The position numbers were made by a program, and so were the translations under genes. Below the pieces are notes generated by a model. The model saw nothing but the letters and a program-made list of their open reading frames with translations. It made no database searches and was not told the origin of the DNA. From positions 15,805 through 79,804 of the forward strand of contig CAJUBZ010000012.1 of NCBI GenBank assembly GCA_910584795.1: a DNA stretch of 64,000 bases. Direction: 5' to 3'. Below are positions 16,111 to 24,206 of this stretch, piece after piece. Origin of the DNA: an uncultured Eubacterium sp. (lineage in GTDB: Bacteria; Bacillota; Clostridia; Lachnospirales; Lachnospiraceae). Position 1 is the first letter of the stretch. Every line of letters starts with the position of its first letter.

Positions 16111-18009
16111 ATGTCATTTAATGATTATATACAGGCAGCAAAATTAGGCAAAAAAGATTATCAATCAAAACTAATGGAAGGAAAAAGTCCGACCTTACAA
16201 GTTTTAGATGATATTTTGCATGCCACAAAAAATTATCATGAAGTTTCTCTGGGACTTGTTGAAATTCCTTTGGAACAGATCGTCGGAACAAAGACAACCG
16301 GTAGAAGCAATTCTTTTTCCAGTAATTTTATGCCAATCTTAGACTCTAGTTCTGAATTTGCAACAAAATGGATCCGCCTCTGTGCCAGTCAGCAGGAAGA
16401 AGGAATAAAAGAACCTATTAAAGCTTATGAATATATGAACAAATTTTATGTTTTAGAAGGCAATAAACGTGTGAGTGTTCTGAAATACTTTGATGCTGTT
16501 TCTATTGTTGGTGAAGTTATTCGTATACTTCCCAAAAAAACAGATGATTTAGATATTAAAATATATTATGAATATATGGATTTTTACGAATTATCTAAGA
16601 TTAATTATCTATATTTTTCTAAATCTGGATGCTTCGAAAAACTTCAGACCCTGGTAGGAAAGAATACAGATGAAAACTGGTCTTTCGACGATAAAATGAA
16701 TTTTCGCTCCCTGTTTCAAAGTTTTAAAACAGAATACAGAAACCTGGGAGGTGATGCATTAAATCATATTACCTGTGGAGATGCGTTTCTTGCATTTGTA
16801 GAACTTTATGGATATGACGAACTTCTAACAAAAGACAGTGGAGAATTAAATGACCTGATTACATTAAATTATAAAGAATTTGAATTAATGTCTGAAAATG
16901 AAGTAGAACTCCGCTTAACAGCCTCAACAAAAAAAGCTTCTATGTTAAGCAAACTTCTTCCAACCGGAAATCGCACACTAAAAGTTGCTTTCATTTATGA
17001 AAAAACATCTGCTTCGTCGTCCTGGACCTACTCACACGAATTAGGAAGGCTTCATATTGAAGAATCTTTTCCGGAAGAAGTCTCCACAACCTTTTATGAT
17101 AATGTGAACGCCTATAATATTGACGAGACGATAGAAGATGCTATTGATGATGACTGCGATGTAATTTTTACTACTTCGCCAACGTTCTCTCAGGCAAGTT
17201 TAAAAGCAGCCCTCGCCAATTCAAAAATAACTATTTTAAATTGCTCTCTGCATGATCCTCATAGCTCTATGAGAACTTACTATTCCAGAATGCATGAAGC
17301 GAAATTTATTATGGGAGCTGTAGCCGGTGCCATGACAGAAAACAATGTTATTGGATATATTGCTGATTACCCGATTTATGGCACGATTGCAAATATTAAT
17401 GCTTTTGCATTAGGTGTAAAAATGACAAACCCCAGAGCAAACATTCATTTGATGTGGAGCTGTCTGAAAGATTTAGATATAGAAGAGCAGTTAAAAAAAG
17501 TTTGTCCGGATATTGTCTCAGATAAAAACCTGTCAGTTCCAGAAGCGGGAACAAGGTATTATGGTTTATATAAAGTTTTTGCTGATGGCATCTGGAATCT
17601 TGCAATTCCGGTATATCATTGGGGACGGTTTTATGAACAGTTGATACGTGCCATTTTGGATGGGACTTGGAAATCCGACGATACCAAAAGTGCCAAAGCA
17701 ATTAATTACTGGTGGGGCATGGCAGAAAATGCGATTGATATTATTTCTTCTCCCTGGCTGCCGGAAGGTACAAAAAGATTAATGGAACTTTTAACAAAAA
17801 CGATACGTTCAGGTGATTTTAATCCATTTTCCGGTGTAATTTACTCTCAGGACAAAACAATTCGGAATGGTGAAAATCAGACACTTTCCCCAGATGATAT
17901 TATTACAATGGATTGGCTGTCTGACAATATTATCGGTGAGATTCCAGTCATTGATGAGCTGGAAGAAAATGCAAAGCCTGTTGCAATTCAACAGGGATTA
18001 AATACGTAA
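16111..18009 (+). CDS. Cytoplasmic ParB-like / BMP (PnrA-like) ligand-binding fusion
   Basis: 632 residues from the ATG at 16111 (AAGGAGG site; the nine codons upstream in frame lack one). There is no signal peptide or lipobox, so the product should stay in the cytoplasm. The N-terminal quarter contains KFYVLEGNKRVSVLKYFDA, the core of a ParB/Srx-type fold. From about residue 297 (KVAFIYEKTSASSSWTYSHE) to the end it resembles the BMP/PnrA nucleoside-binding lipoprotein domain, including MGAVAGAMT, IGYIADYP and YWWGMAENAIDI. It may sense a nucleoside inside the cell (inference). A metallophosphoesterase gene follows after 13 bases. Confidence 0.75.
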   Translation: MSFNDYIQAAKLGKKDYQSKLMEGKSPTLQVLDDILHATKNYHEVSLGLVEIPLEQIVGTKTTGRSNSFSSNFMPILDSSSEFATKWIRLCASQQEEGIKEPIKAYEYMNKFYVLEGNKRVSVLKYFDAVSIVGEVIRILPKKTDDLDIKIYYEYMDFYELSKINYLYFSKSGCFEKLQTLVGKNTDENWSFDDKMNFRSLFQSFKTEYRNLGGDALNHITCGDAFLAFVELYGYDELLTKDSGELNDLITLNYKEFELMSENEVELRLTASTKKASMLSKLLPTGNRTLKVAFIYEKTSASSSWTYSHELGRLHIEESFPEEVSTTFYDNVNAYNIDETIEDAIDDDCDVIFTTSPTFSQASLKAALANSKITILNCSLHDPHSSMRTYYSRMHEAKFIMGAVAGAMTENNVIGYIADYPIYGTIANINAFALGVKMTNPRANIHLMWSCLKDLDIEEQLKKVCPDIVSDKNLSVPEAGTRYYGLYKVFADGIWNLAIPVYHWGRFYEQLIRAILDGTWKSDDTKSAKAINYWWGMAENAIDIISSPWLPEGTKRLMELLTKTIRSGDFNPFSGVIYSQDKTIRNGENQTLSPDDIITMDWLSDNIIGEIPVIDELEENAKPVAIQQGLNT

Positions 18010-18022
18010 AGGAACTTGATTT

Positions 18023-18625
18023 ATGAAAATATTATTTGTTTCAGACGAAGAATCTTCATACTACTGGGATCACTATTCTCCAGACCAGTTTAAAGACATT
18101 GATTTAATTATCTCATGTGGAGATTTAAAACCCCAATATTTATCATTTTTAGTCACTTTATCTCATGTCCCTGTACTGTATGTGCACGGAAACCATGATG
18201 AGCGGTACATTACATCTCCACCCGAAGGATGTATCTGTATTGATGATGATTTATTCGTATATAAGGGGATTCGCATTATAGGACTGGGTGGATCTATGAG
18301 ATACCGTCCAGGACATTTTCAATATACCGAAAAACAGATGCGGAAAAGATTCCGGCGGCTTCGTCATAAAATATTTTTGAAAAAAGGAATTGACATTCTT
18401 GTAACACATTCCCCTGCAAAGGGACTTAACGATGGCACGGATTTGCCTCATCAGGGCTTTTCTGTTTTCCGGGATATTATGAAAAAACATAAACCGAAAT
18501 ACTTCGTCCATGGACATGTGCACAAATCTTATGGCCATAAATTTAAAAGATTTGACACCTTTGAAGAAACCACAGTTGTAAATGCCTGTGAACGATGCAT
18601 TGTGGAATATAAAACTGAATCTTAG
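18023..18625 (+). CDS. Calcineurin-like metallophosphoesterase
   Basis: 200 residues. The two-metal site motifs appear in order: ISCGDLKP (about 30-37), HGNHDERY (about 56-63), LVTHSP (about 131-136) and FVHGHVHKSYG (about 169-179). The first motif reads SDEE instead of the usual DxH, so one metal ligand may be altered; this is also seen in some small family members. The substrate is unknown, with cyclic nucleotides or nucleotides possible. GGAAC lies upstream of the ATG. Tight spacing (13 bases) after the ParB-like/BMP fusion suggests co-function, perhaps nucleotide sensing and turnover (inference). Confidence 0.85.
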   Translation: MKILFVSDEESSYYWDHYSPDQFKDIDLIISCGDLKPQYLSFLVTLSHVPVLYVHGNHDERYITSPPEGCICIDDDLFVYKGIRIIGLGGSMRYRPGHFQYTEKQMRKRFRRLRHKIFLKKGIDILVTHSPAKGLNDGTDLPHQGFSVFRDIMKKHKPKYFVHGHVHKSYGHKFKRFDTFEETTVVNACERCIVEYKTES

Positions 18626-18629
18626 TAAA

Positions 18630-18710
18630 GAAAAAGTGAACGATTGTTATAAATTTTTTTAACTATAGACCATAACTGTTAAAATTTTTATAACAATCGT
18701 TCACTTTTTC
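18630..18710. terminator. Large bidirectional hairpin terminator
   Basis: A perfect 24-bp inverted repeat (18630-18653 with 18687-18710, core AGTGAACGATTGTTATAA) lies between convergent genes ending at 18625 and 18723. A/T runs on both ends suit termination in both directions. The arms are much longer than those of most terminators here. Confidence 0.8.
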
Positions 18711-18722
18711 ACCTTATATCGT

Positions 18723-19832
18723 TTATTTTATAGACACCCACAGTGCCGGACGCATGTAAATATTTTTGTTACTTGCTTCATATCCATAATTCATAACTTC
18801 GCCATACGACACATACTGTGCTGTATTTTGACTGTTTCCGGGATTAATTAACCACCAGTCTCTTGTATAATTGTCCAATATTTCTTTATATTCCTGTGCC
18901 TGCTTGTCATTCAGCAAAAACAATTTATCTGTAGTCTTTCTTCCACCTTTTGTTTTATACTGCTCATTATCCGGCACCACAATATTTGTTTCCAGTATTT
19001 TTTCTTTCATCTGCTGACAAAATGTCTCATCCATAAAGTCTGAATTTAAATAATATCTAAGAGTACTTTCTGCCCAGGTAACATTTTCATTTGTCTCATG
19101 ATATGCATAACCGTTTATTGGTTCTGATTTTACAAGCAGTACTTTATCCGCTTCTTTTTCCGCCATAAGCCATTTATACTCTCCAAATAAAACACTTGTG
19201 CCAACTTCAGAGTTCTTTATATTATCTATTTCTAATTCTGTAAGTAATGACTTACTTTCTTTATAATCATCTAAAGCTCTGAATGCATCTTTTGCATCAG
19301 TGTATTGGTTATTTTCTTTTGACTGAACAGCAAATTTATATCTGCTCTCCTGACTTCTGCTGACACTGTCTTTATAGTCTTTTAAATTATGAAACATTTT
19401 ATATGATTTCTCATAATTTTCTATCTTTTCATAAAAATCTGCTCTTGCATAACGTCCAGATTTTGTTTTTAAATAAGCTGCCCCTCCAATTGCTGCAATG
19501 ATAAGAACTAGAATTAACGAAAGAATAACTTTTCTAAAAATTCCTTTGCCCTGTTTTTCTTCAACCTCAGCATTTTCTCTCTTCTGTTTATCTTTTTCTT
19601 TTTGTACTTTGATTTGCTCTTTGAATTTCTTTGCCTGTTCTCTTGCCTCCATGCATAACTCTTCTGAGTCTTTATAGTCTCCTAAATCTTCATATATCTT
19701 TGCAATACTATCGTATATTTCTGCTTTTTCTTTATCTCTCATAAGACATGGCGTTGCAACTGTTAATTTTTTTGCTTCTAAATATTTTTGTTCATCTGTT
19801 TTTGCAACCGTCTTTGCCTTTTTCTCCGCCAT
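18723..19832 (-). CDS. DUF6273 membrane protein with tetratricopeptide-like repeats
   Basis: 369 residues from the ATG at 19832 (GGAGGTG site; an earlier in-frame ATG lacks one). The N-terminal cytoplasmic part has a helical repeat ending GDYKDSEELCMEAREQAKK, then a long charged helix and one membrane helix (about 98-120). Outside it are two further repeats (LKDYKDSVSRSQE and LDDYKESKSLLTE). From about residue 205 comes a DUF6273 domain (VLFGEYKWLMAE, LRYYLNSDFMDETF, DWWLINPG, MRPALWVSI). This domain is common in Lachnospiraceae surface proteins and of unknown function. Sequence places it extracellularly; a role in sensing or binding is only a guess. Confidence 0.72.
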   Translation of the reverse strand: MAEKKAKTVAKTDEQKYLEAKKLTVATPCLMRDKEKAEIYDSIAKIYEDLGDYKDSEELCMEAREQAKKFKEQIKVQKEKDKQKRENAEVEEKQGKGIFRKVILSLILVLIIAAIGGAAYLKTKSGRYARADFYEKIENYEKSYKMFHNLKDYKDSVSRSQESRYKFAVQSKENNQYTDAKDAFRALDDYKESKSLLTELEIDNIKNSEVGTSVLFGEYKWLMAEKEADKVLLVKSEPINGYAYHETNENVTWAESTLRYYLNSDFMDETFCQQMKEKILETNIVVPDNEQYKTKGGRKTTDKLFLLNDKQAQEYKEILDNYTRDWWLINPGNSQNTAQYVSYGEVMNYGYEASNKNIYMRPALWVSIK

Positions 19833-19968
19833 AAGCACCTCCACTGTTTGTTGATTATTATTATACACAGTTTAGTGATTTTTTCAATGTGAAAGAGATT
19901 CGTTACCTTTCTGATACGAGCAAGCAGACAATTTATTTCGTTAACCCCTTACAGTTTTGTATTCATTC

Positions 19969-20167
19969 TTATCTTTTTTCTATCAAATATTGATATTTTC
20001 GCATCTGTTGAAATATAATTTCTTTGACACGCTCCTTTGTATCCTGATCATAAATTAATATACTTTCTACTATGTACCATATATTGTCCTTCTGCCACTT
20101 AAGTTGGTTTCCTTTTGATGATTGACGTTCATTTTTTTTTTATGTTTTGTTCAAATAGTTCTATCAT
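19969..20167 (-). pseudogene. Small ORF after the Xre regulator, split by a frameshift in an A10 run
   Basis: An ATG at 20167 lies three bases after the Xre gene stop and uses GAGAGG as a ribosome site. As written, it codes for 12 residues (MIELFEQNIKKK) before TGA, because of a run of ten A (plus-strand T at 20132-20141). With nine A the frame continues without stop to 19969, giving 65 residues including KWQKDNIWYIVESILIYD and EIIFQQMRKYQYLIEKR. The second part is codon-like and too long to be chance in such AT-rich DNA. It could be a broken gene, a phase-variable gene, or one rescued by polymerase slippage. No family recognised. Confidence 0.6.
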
Positions 20168-20169
20168 TA

Positions 20170-20718
20170 TTACCTCTCAATTCGAATCCAAAAATCGTCT
20201 TCCGCCATTTTTCCATTTGTTTTTTCAATAATCATAAATGGATCATAAAAGGGCAAATCCAAATCTTTTAATATTAATTTCAATTTATCTCGTGTTTCAG
20301 GAAATGTTCTAGATTTTAAAAAATCTATATACTCCTCATATGTTGGATTAAGTACATTTCCAAATGCTCTAAACATTACCTGTTTTGTATAATTGTAAAT
20401 TTGGACTTGTCTGTTATTATCATCAACATCAATAATTGTACATATTTTTTCCTTATACATATAGTATAATCTCAATGGAAACTTTTTGGGGGGAATAAAA
20501 AAACTATCAATATATTCCGGGTGTTCATCCAATATTTGTAAAAGCAATACAACTGGTCCTGTTATTTTGCTTTTACCTGTTTCCCATCTTTCAATTGTTG
20601 GTTTTGACACCCCGATAAAACCAGCAAACTCTTTTTGTGTAAGATTTACTTTTTTTCTTACTCTTTTAACAACATCCGCTGTAATATAATCTAAAACTGC
20701 ATATTTTTTATTTCCCAT
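20170..20718 (-). CDS. Xre-family helix-turn-helix regulator
   Basis: 182 residues from the ATG at 20718, preceded by GAGGTG at the right distance; a GTG three codons upstream is less likely. Residues about 14-65 form a Cro/CI-type HTH (RVRKKVNLTQKEFAGFIGV, then KPTIERWETGKSKITGP). This matches the DNA-binding half of HigA/MqsA-type antitoxins. The remaining 110 residues are not recognised; FFIPPKKFPLRLYYMYKEK and PETRDKLKLILKDLDLPFYD stand out. Two palindromic boxes in its promoter suggest self-repression. A small frameshifted ORF starts three bases after its stop, so the pair looks like a small regulator or toxin-antitoxin-like unit (inference). Confidence 0.75.
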   Translation of the reverse strand: MGNKKYAVLDYITADVVKRVRKKVNLTQKEFAGFIGVSKPTIERWETGKSKITGPVVLLLQILDEHPEYIDSFFIPPKKFPLRLYYMYKEKICTIIDVDDNNRQVQIYNYTKQVMFRAFGNVLNPTYEEYIDFLKSRTFPETRDKLKLILKDLDLPFYDPFMIIEKTNGKMAEDDFWIRIER

Positions 20719-20738
20719 TATAATCACCTCTTTTTTAT

Positions 20739-20792
20739 ATCAAACCATTATTTTAATGGTTTGTAAAGGGATATTTGCCATTATTTTAATGG
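20739..20792 (-). promoter_or_regulatory. Promoter with two palindromic operator-like boxes
   Basis: A 21-bp perfect palindrome (AAACCATTA-TTT-TAATGGTTT, 20742-20762) and a second copy of its 15-bp core (20778-20792) lie 33 bp apart, about three helical turns. On the minus strand a TTTACA -35 (20767-20762) with a poor -10 (around 20744-20738) would leave the first box filling the spacer. That is a typical repressor layout for the Xre gene downstream. Confidence 0.65.
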
Positions 20793-20964
20793 TTTTATTT
20801 CTTTTCAAATATTAATTTTTATTATTTCCAATGTACTATTTCTTATTTTATGTAATTTTTAATTATTTAAAGCCATGCTGCAGTAATTGCGGTACACATT
20901 ACTCAAAGCCATACTACAGTTCGAATCCGCTTTGCTCCTTCTCACTGTACGGCAAACGCCGTAT
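20793..20964. other. Intergenic stretch with a short direct repeat and hairpin
   Basis: No gene is seen. AAAGCCATGCTGCAGT (20869-20884) recurs with two changes at 20905-20920. TACGGC-AAAC-GCCGTA (20948-20963) is a perfect hairpin next to the larger inverted repeat that follows. This may be remnant DNA between tRNA-Lys and the Xre unit. Confidence 0.4.
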
Positions 20965-21029
20965 AAAAAGAAAGAAAAGATTACTTTTTTGTGAGCAAGC
21001 TCCCACGAAGTAATCTTTTCTTTCTTTTT
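20965..21029 (-). terminator. Large hairpin downstream of tRNA-Lys
   Basis: A perfect 22-bp inverted repeat (20965-20986 and 21008-21029, purine-rich AAAAAGAAAGAAAAGATTAC on the left) has a loop that can pair further (GTGAGC with GCTCCCAC, one bulge). On the minus strand it lies 67 bases beyond the tRNA 3' end and ends in a pyrimidine-rich run, so it probably terminates the tRNA transcript. Confidence 0.6.
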
Positions 21030-21095
21030 GCATGGCTTTTCGCTTAAACAAAAAGTACCAACCCAAACGATTTAACGTCCGAACCGGTACCCGCA

Positions 21096-21168
21096 TGCGC
21101 CTCCAGGGGCTCGAACCCTGGACACCCTGATTAAGAGTCAGGTGCTCTACCAAATGAGCTAGAGGCGC
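21096..21168 (-). tRNA. tRNA-Lys (anticodon CTT)
   Basis: Acceptor stem GCGCCTC/GAGGCGC, D-arm GCTC-ATTTGGTA-GAGC, anticodon stem-loop CCTGA-CTCTTAA-TCAGG giving CTT, and T-arm CCAGG-GTTCGAG-CCCCTGG. No CCA is encoded after the discriminator A. It reads AAG codons. It is not followed by an integrated element with an obvious integrase or repeated tRNA end. Confidence 0.93.
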
Positions 21169-21352
21169 GTTTATTAATAATTCTGTCGTTTAGCGACGAA
21201 TGTTATTATATAATAGTTTATCCAATTTTTCAAGAGATATTTTACTAATTTTTTCTTTTTTGCGAATTTTTGTGTTTTTCTGCAAGATATCGTAAAACTT
21301 TGATATTGAAAACAAGAAAAAATATTGAAAAAACCTTCCTATTCATAAAATA

Positions 21353-21397
21353 TTTCCGGAGTTTTAAAGATTTACTTAATTTCTAAAACTCCGGAAA
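21353..21397 (-). terminator. Terminator after the 38-residue small protein gene
   Basis: Perfect 14-bp stem (TTTCCGGAGTTTTA, 21353-21366, with TAAAACTCCGGAAA, 21384-21397). On the minus strand it follows the small gene by 14 bases and runs into a T-rich stretch. The rest of 21169-21352 is AT-rich with no feature seen. Confidence 0.75.
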
Positions 21398-21411
21398 CAG
21401 TTTACGCATTT

Positions 21412-21528
21412 CTATTTATCTGTATCTTGGCTGTCTTCATCTTCGCCATGATTTATGTACCATACACCAAATGCACTGGCACATAGTACAATCACTGCCA
21501 AAACTACAACTGTAATTGTCTCTGTCAT
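21412..21528 (-). CDS. Small single-pass membrane protein (38 residues)
   Basis: The ATG at 21528 is preceded by GGAGG (spacing about 8). The product starts MTETITVVVLAVIVLCAS, has one hydrophobic helix (about 3-23), then the short acidic tail NHGEDEDSQDTDK. A strong ribosome site, a proper terminator right after the stop, and operon spacing (28 bases after the preceding secreted-protein gene) all support real expression. No family recognised. Such micro-proteins often bind and modulate larger membrane proteins, but nothing here identifies a partner. Confidence 0.65.
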   Translation of the reverse strand: MTETITVVVLAVIVLCASAFGVWYINHGEDEDSQDTDK

Positions 21529-21556
21529 TTTCTAATCCTCCATTTATATTTTTTTG

Positions 21557-22054
21557 TCAAATCATATAAACAGAGCGTTTTTTCCCATCCTTTTTGTGAA
21601 TATACCGAATAACAGCTTCATTATTATAAAGCCGTAAACATTTTTGGGGATATAAGTACCAAAAGAACTCTTCTGAATTTTTTGCATAAAACGGACTTTG
21701 AATTAAAGACTCCATAGTCTTTTGACGTCCTTTGCCAACTGCCTTCACAGAAATTGGTGCAAAATTCCGAGCTAAAATTTCTTCTGTACGGGCTTCCGGA
21801 GAAAAAATCCTCTCTTTCATTGAAAACAATGTAGAAGTTGATTTCCCTGTTTGTGAAAATTTATAAATCTGCTTCTCGTTTCCGTATGGTGGATACTCTG
21901 TCCCTACAGAGTTACAGGCTAGTTCTGCTGACTGCTCCTGATATTCTTCCATCAAAATAAAATCTGCCCGAATCTCTTCAAAGCACATTCCTGATAAAAG
22001 CATACCCACTGCCAATAAAAGACAGATAAATTTTTTCCTGCTGCTAATCTGCAT
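21557..22054 (-). CDS. Secreted hypothetical protein
   Basis: 165 residues from the ATG at 22054, with a GGGGAG element about 10 bases upstream; an in-frame TTG six codons earlier is an alternative. The N-terminus MQISSRKKFICLLLAVGMLLSG is a clear export signal, with a possible cleavage around residues 28-30. The mature part ends in a basic aromatic segment (FFWYLYPQKCLRLYNNEAVI). No family recognised and no lipobox of good quality. It is followed by the 38-residue membrane protein gene, so the two probably form one unit. Confidence 0.6.
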   Translation of the reverse strand: MQISSRKKFICLLLAVGMLLSGMCFEEIRADFILMEEYQEQSAELACNSVGTEYPPYGNEKQIYKFSQTGKSTSTLFSMKERIFSPEARTEEILARNFAPISVKAVGKGRQKTMESLIQSPFYAKNSEEFFWYLYPQKCLRLYNNEAVIRYIHKKDGKKRSVYMI

Positions 22055-22245
22055 TTCCGTGTAACTCCCCAATTTTATATGTCAATTATACCACACTTTC
22101 AAGAAATCTACTATTGAATAATGACACTATCCAACATTTACTTAACTTATTTTTGTCTTTTTACCCTTTTTCTCTTGTACTTATATTCTTTTGTATTTAT
22201 ACTAAATATATTACGATTAAATTCAGTATTAGGAGACCCACAATT

Positions 22246-23511
22246 ATGAATGATAGCAAAAATAAATTCGAAGGAAACAGCAGATATTTCACAATCAGCA
22301 TTTACTGTATCGTTACTGTTCTTATTATGGCGATAATTGTACGTTCGGTTTTTCTTTGGGAAGAAACCTCTAATATATTAGGAAATCTTTTTTCAACATT
22401 ATCACCATTTTTTATTGGTATACTCATCGCATTTTTAATCAATCCTCTTGTTTCATGGATGCGGAAAACTGTTTTTAACAAATGGCTCCATATCAAAAAC
22501 GATGCGCTGAGCAGAATACTGGCTATACTGTTTTCCTATATATTAGTTATTGGTGTTATAACGGTCGGAATGATGTATTTAATTCCAGAAATTATTCACA
22601 GTTTAACACTATTATTGGAGAAAATGCCTGATTGGGCAAAATCTATTATGGATTTTATAAATAATTTATCCCAAAGATTTCCAGATGTAGATTTTAAATA
22701 CATTCAAAAAACAATAATGAACACTGATTCCACATTGCAGGATACTTTAAACAAGGTAATCACCAGTCTTACAACAACTATTGTTGATACCGGTTTTAGT
22801 GTTTTAAAATTTATTTTCAATTTTATAGTTGCAATTATCGTTTCCTGTTATCTGATTATAGACAAAAAAATGCAGGCTCGTGGTATCAAACGAGTAGTAT
22901 TTGCTTTCTTTAAACCGGAGCGTGCAAAAAAAATTTGGAATGTAGTAAAACGTTCCATTCGTATTTTCAGCAATTTCTTCGATGGAAAAATGATTGATTC
23001 CCTTATAATAGGAATCCTCTGTTTTATCAGTATGATGATTATTGGATTGTTTGGTGTCAGTGGATTTAGCGAATGTGCATTACTTATCAGCATTATTGTC
23101 TGTGTAACAAATATGATTCCATACTTTGGACCGTTTCTTGGCGGAATCCCTAGTGTATTACTGTTATGTATTTACTCTCTTCAAAGTGCTTTTGTTTTAG
23201 GCATATTAATTATTGTTTTACAGCAGCTGGATGGGAATCTCATTGGTCCAAAGATTTTAGGAGACTCTACAGGACTTCGCCCGTTATGGATTATCTTTGC
23301 CATTACTATCGGCGGCTGGCTTGCAGGAGTATTTGGAATGCTGTTGGGTGTTCCTTGTGTAGCAGTAATAACCGGATTAATGGAAGAGACCGTAGATAGA
23401 CGTCTAAAAGAAAAAGAAATCGACCTTCCGGTCTTAAAAAATGAGAAAGTCCGAAAAAACAACAAACATTCGAAAATTTTTACAGATTTAAAGAATAAAT
23501 TCAAAAAATAA
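22246..23511 (+). CDS. AI-2E family (PerM/YdiK/YtvI-like) membrane transporter
   Basis: 421 residues from the ATG at 22246, supported by an AGGAGA site; the upstream extension of the frame lacks a start signal. Eight or so membrane helices occur in the pattern of this family. Conserved stretches include the SPFFIGILIAFLINPLVSWM segment, a central PDWAK...FPDVDFKYI soluble part, CYLIIDKKMQARG and the C-terminal FGPFLGGIPSVLLL and QQLDGNLIGPKILGDSTGL motifs. Members are proposed to export signal molecules or ions; the substrate here is unknown. The C-terminus is basic and cytoplasmic. It ends at a shared terminator with trmB. Confidence 0.88.
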   Translation: MNDSKNKFEGNSRYFTISIYCIVTVLIMAIIVRSVFLWEETSNILGNLFSTLSPFFIGILIAFLINPLVSWMRKTVFNKWLHIKNDALSRILAILFSYILVIGVITVGMMYLIPEIIHSLTLLLEKMPDWAKSIMDFINNLSQRFPDVDFKYIQKTIMNTDSTLQDTLNKVITSLTTTIVDTGFSVLKFIFNFIVAIIVSCYLIIDKKMQARGIKRVVFAFFKPERAKKIWNVVKRSIRIFSNFFDGKMIDSLIIGILCFISMMIIGLFGVSGFSECALLISIIVCVTNMIPYFGPFLGGIPSVLLLCIYSLQSAFVLGILIIVLQQLDGNLIGPKILGDSTGLRPLWIIFAITIGGWLAGVFGMLLGVPCVAVITGLMEETVDRRLKEKEIDLPVLKNEKVRKNNKHSKIFTDLKNKFKK

Positions 23512-23520
23512 CATATTCTA

Positions 23521-23566
23521 AAAGAAGAGCCTGTAAATTCATTTCAATTTGCAGGCTCTTCTTTTA
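23521..23566. terminator. Bidirectional terminator between the AI-2E transporter and trmB
   Basis: A 20-bp inverted repeat (AAAAGAAGAGCCTGTAAATT with AATTTGCAGGCTCTTCTTTT, one mismatch) has U-runs in both orientations and lies between convergent stops. Confidence 0.92.
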
Positions 23567-23567
23567 T

Positions 23568-24206
23568 TTATCTCTTTGCAATTAATTTATGTATCGGGTT
23601 TCCCATAGCAGAAAACTTGCTCTCATACTCAGTCATTACATTTCCTTCCATCATCCTCTCATCATTGTGCAAATCCCATGTCTGTTCTACGAACTTCCAT
23701 CCGGCTTCTGGCACCTGTTCTAATGAAAACTGGAACAACAAATCATTGTCTGTTTTAAATTCTACATTCCCTTCTTCTTTTAGAATAACATTGTATCTGT
23801 CAAAAAACTGTTTTGAAGTAAGACGTCTCTTAGCATGTCGGTCTTTTGGCCATGGATCAGAAAAATTCAAGTAAATCCTGTCTATCTCGCCCTCTTCAAA
23901 AACATCACAGATATACTCAGCTTCCATTCTTATAAATCTAAGGTTTGGTACTTCTAATTCCTCGCATTTCTCTACTGCTCTGATTAATACACTGGAATAC
24001 TTCTCTATCCCAATATAATTAATATCGGGATTCTGCTGCGCTAATGTTGTAATAAATTTTCCTTTCCCCATCCCAATTTCAATCCTTATGGGATTTTCAT
24101 TTTCAAACTCTTCCTTCCATCTTCCTTTTAACTCAGTCGGCTCATTTACTGCCAACGGACTATCTGCAATCGCCTCTCTGGAACCAGGTACATTTCTAAG
24201 TCTCAT
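23568..24206 (-). CDS. trmB: tRNA (guanine-N7-)-methyltransferase
   Basis: 212 residues from the ATG at 24206, where the family normally begins (MRLRNVPGSREAI); an upstream extension of 16 codons is unlikely. It makes m7G46 in tRNA using S-adenosylmethionine. Visible motifs are EIGMGKGKFI (SAM loop), NYIGIEKYSSV, NFSDPWPKDRHAKRRL (catalytic and tRNA-binding signature) and the C-terminal TEYESKF. The ribosome site is weak (GAAAGA). It stands alone between the convergent transporter and the divergent V-ATPase operon. Confidence 0.94.
   Translation of the reverse strand: MRLRNVPGSREAIADSPLAVNEPTELKGRWKEEFENENPIRIEIGMGKGKFITTLAQQNPDINYIGIEKYSSVLIRAVEKCEELEVPNLRFIRMEAEYICDVFEEGEIDRIYLNFSDPWPKDRHAKRRLTSKQFFDRYNVILKEEGNVEFKTDNDLLFQFSLEQVPEAGWKFVEQTWDLHNDERMMEGNVMTEYESKFSAMGNPIHKLIAKR

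Noticed and set aside
18630..18710. MITE-like insertion
   Set aside because: No target duplication, and its position exactly between two convergent stops is better explained as a bidirectional terminator.
20919..20928. GTTCGAATCC, a T-loop-like sequence suggesting a truncated tRNA
   Set aside because: The flanking bases do not form a T-stem and no other tRNA arms can be found.
19969..21168. Small integrated element at tRNA-Lys (Xre unit plus tRNA)
   Set aside because: No integrase beside it and no repeated tRNA 3' end on the far side; the inactive recombinase at 34.7 kb is too far away.
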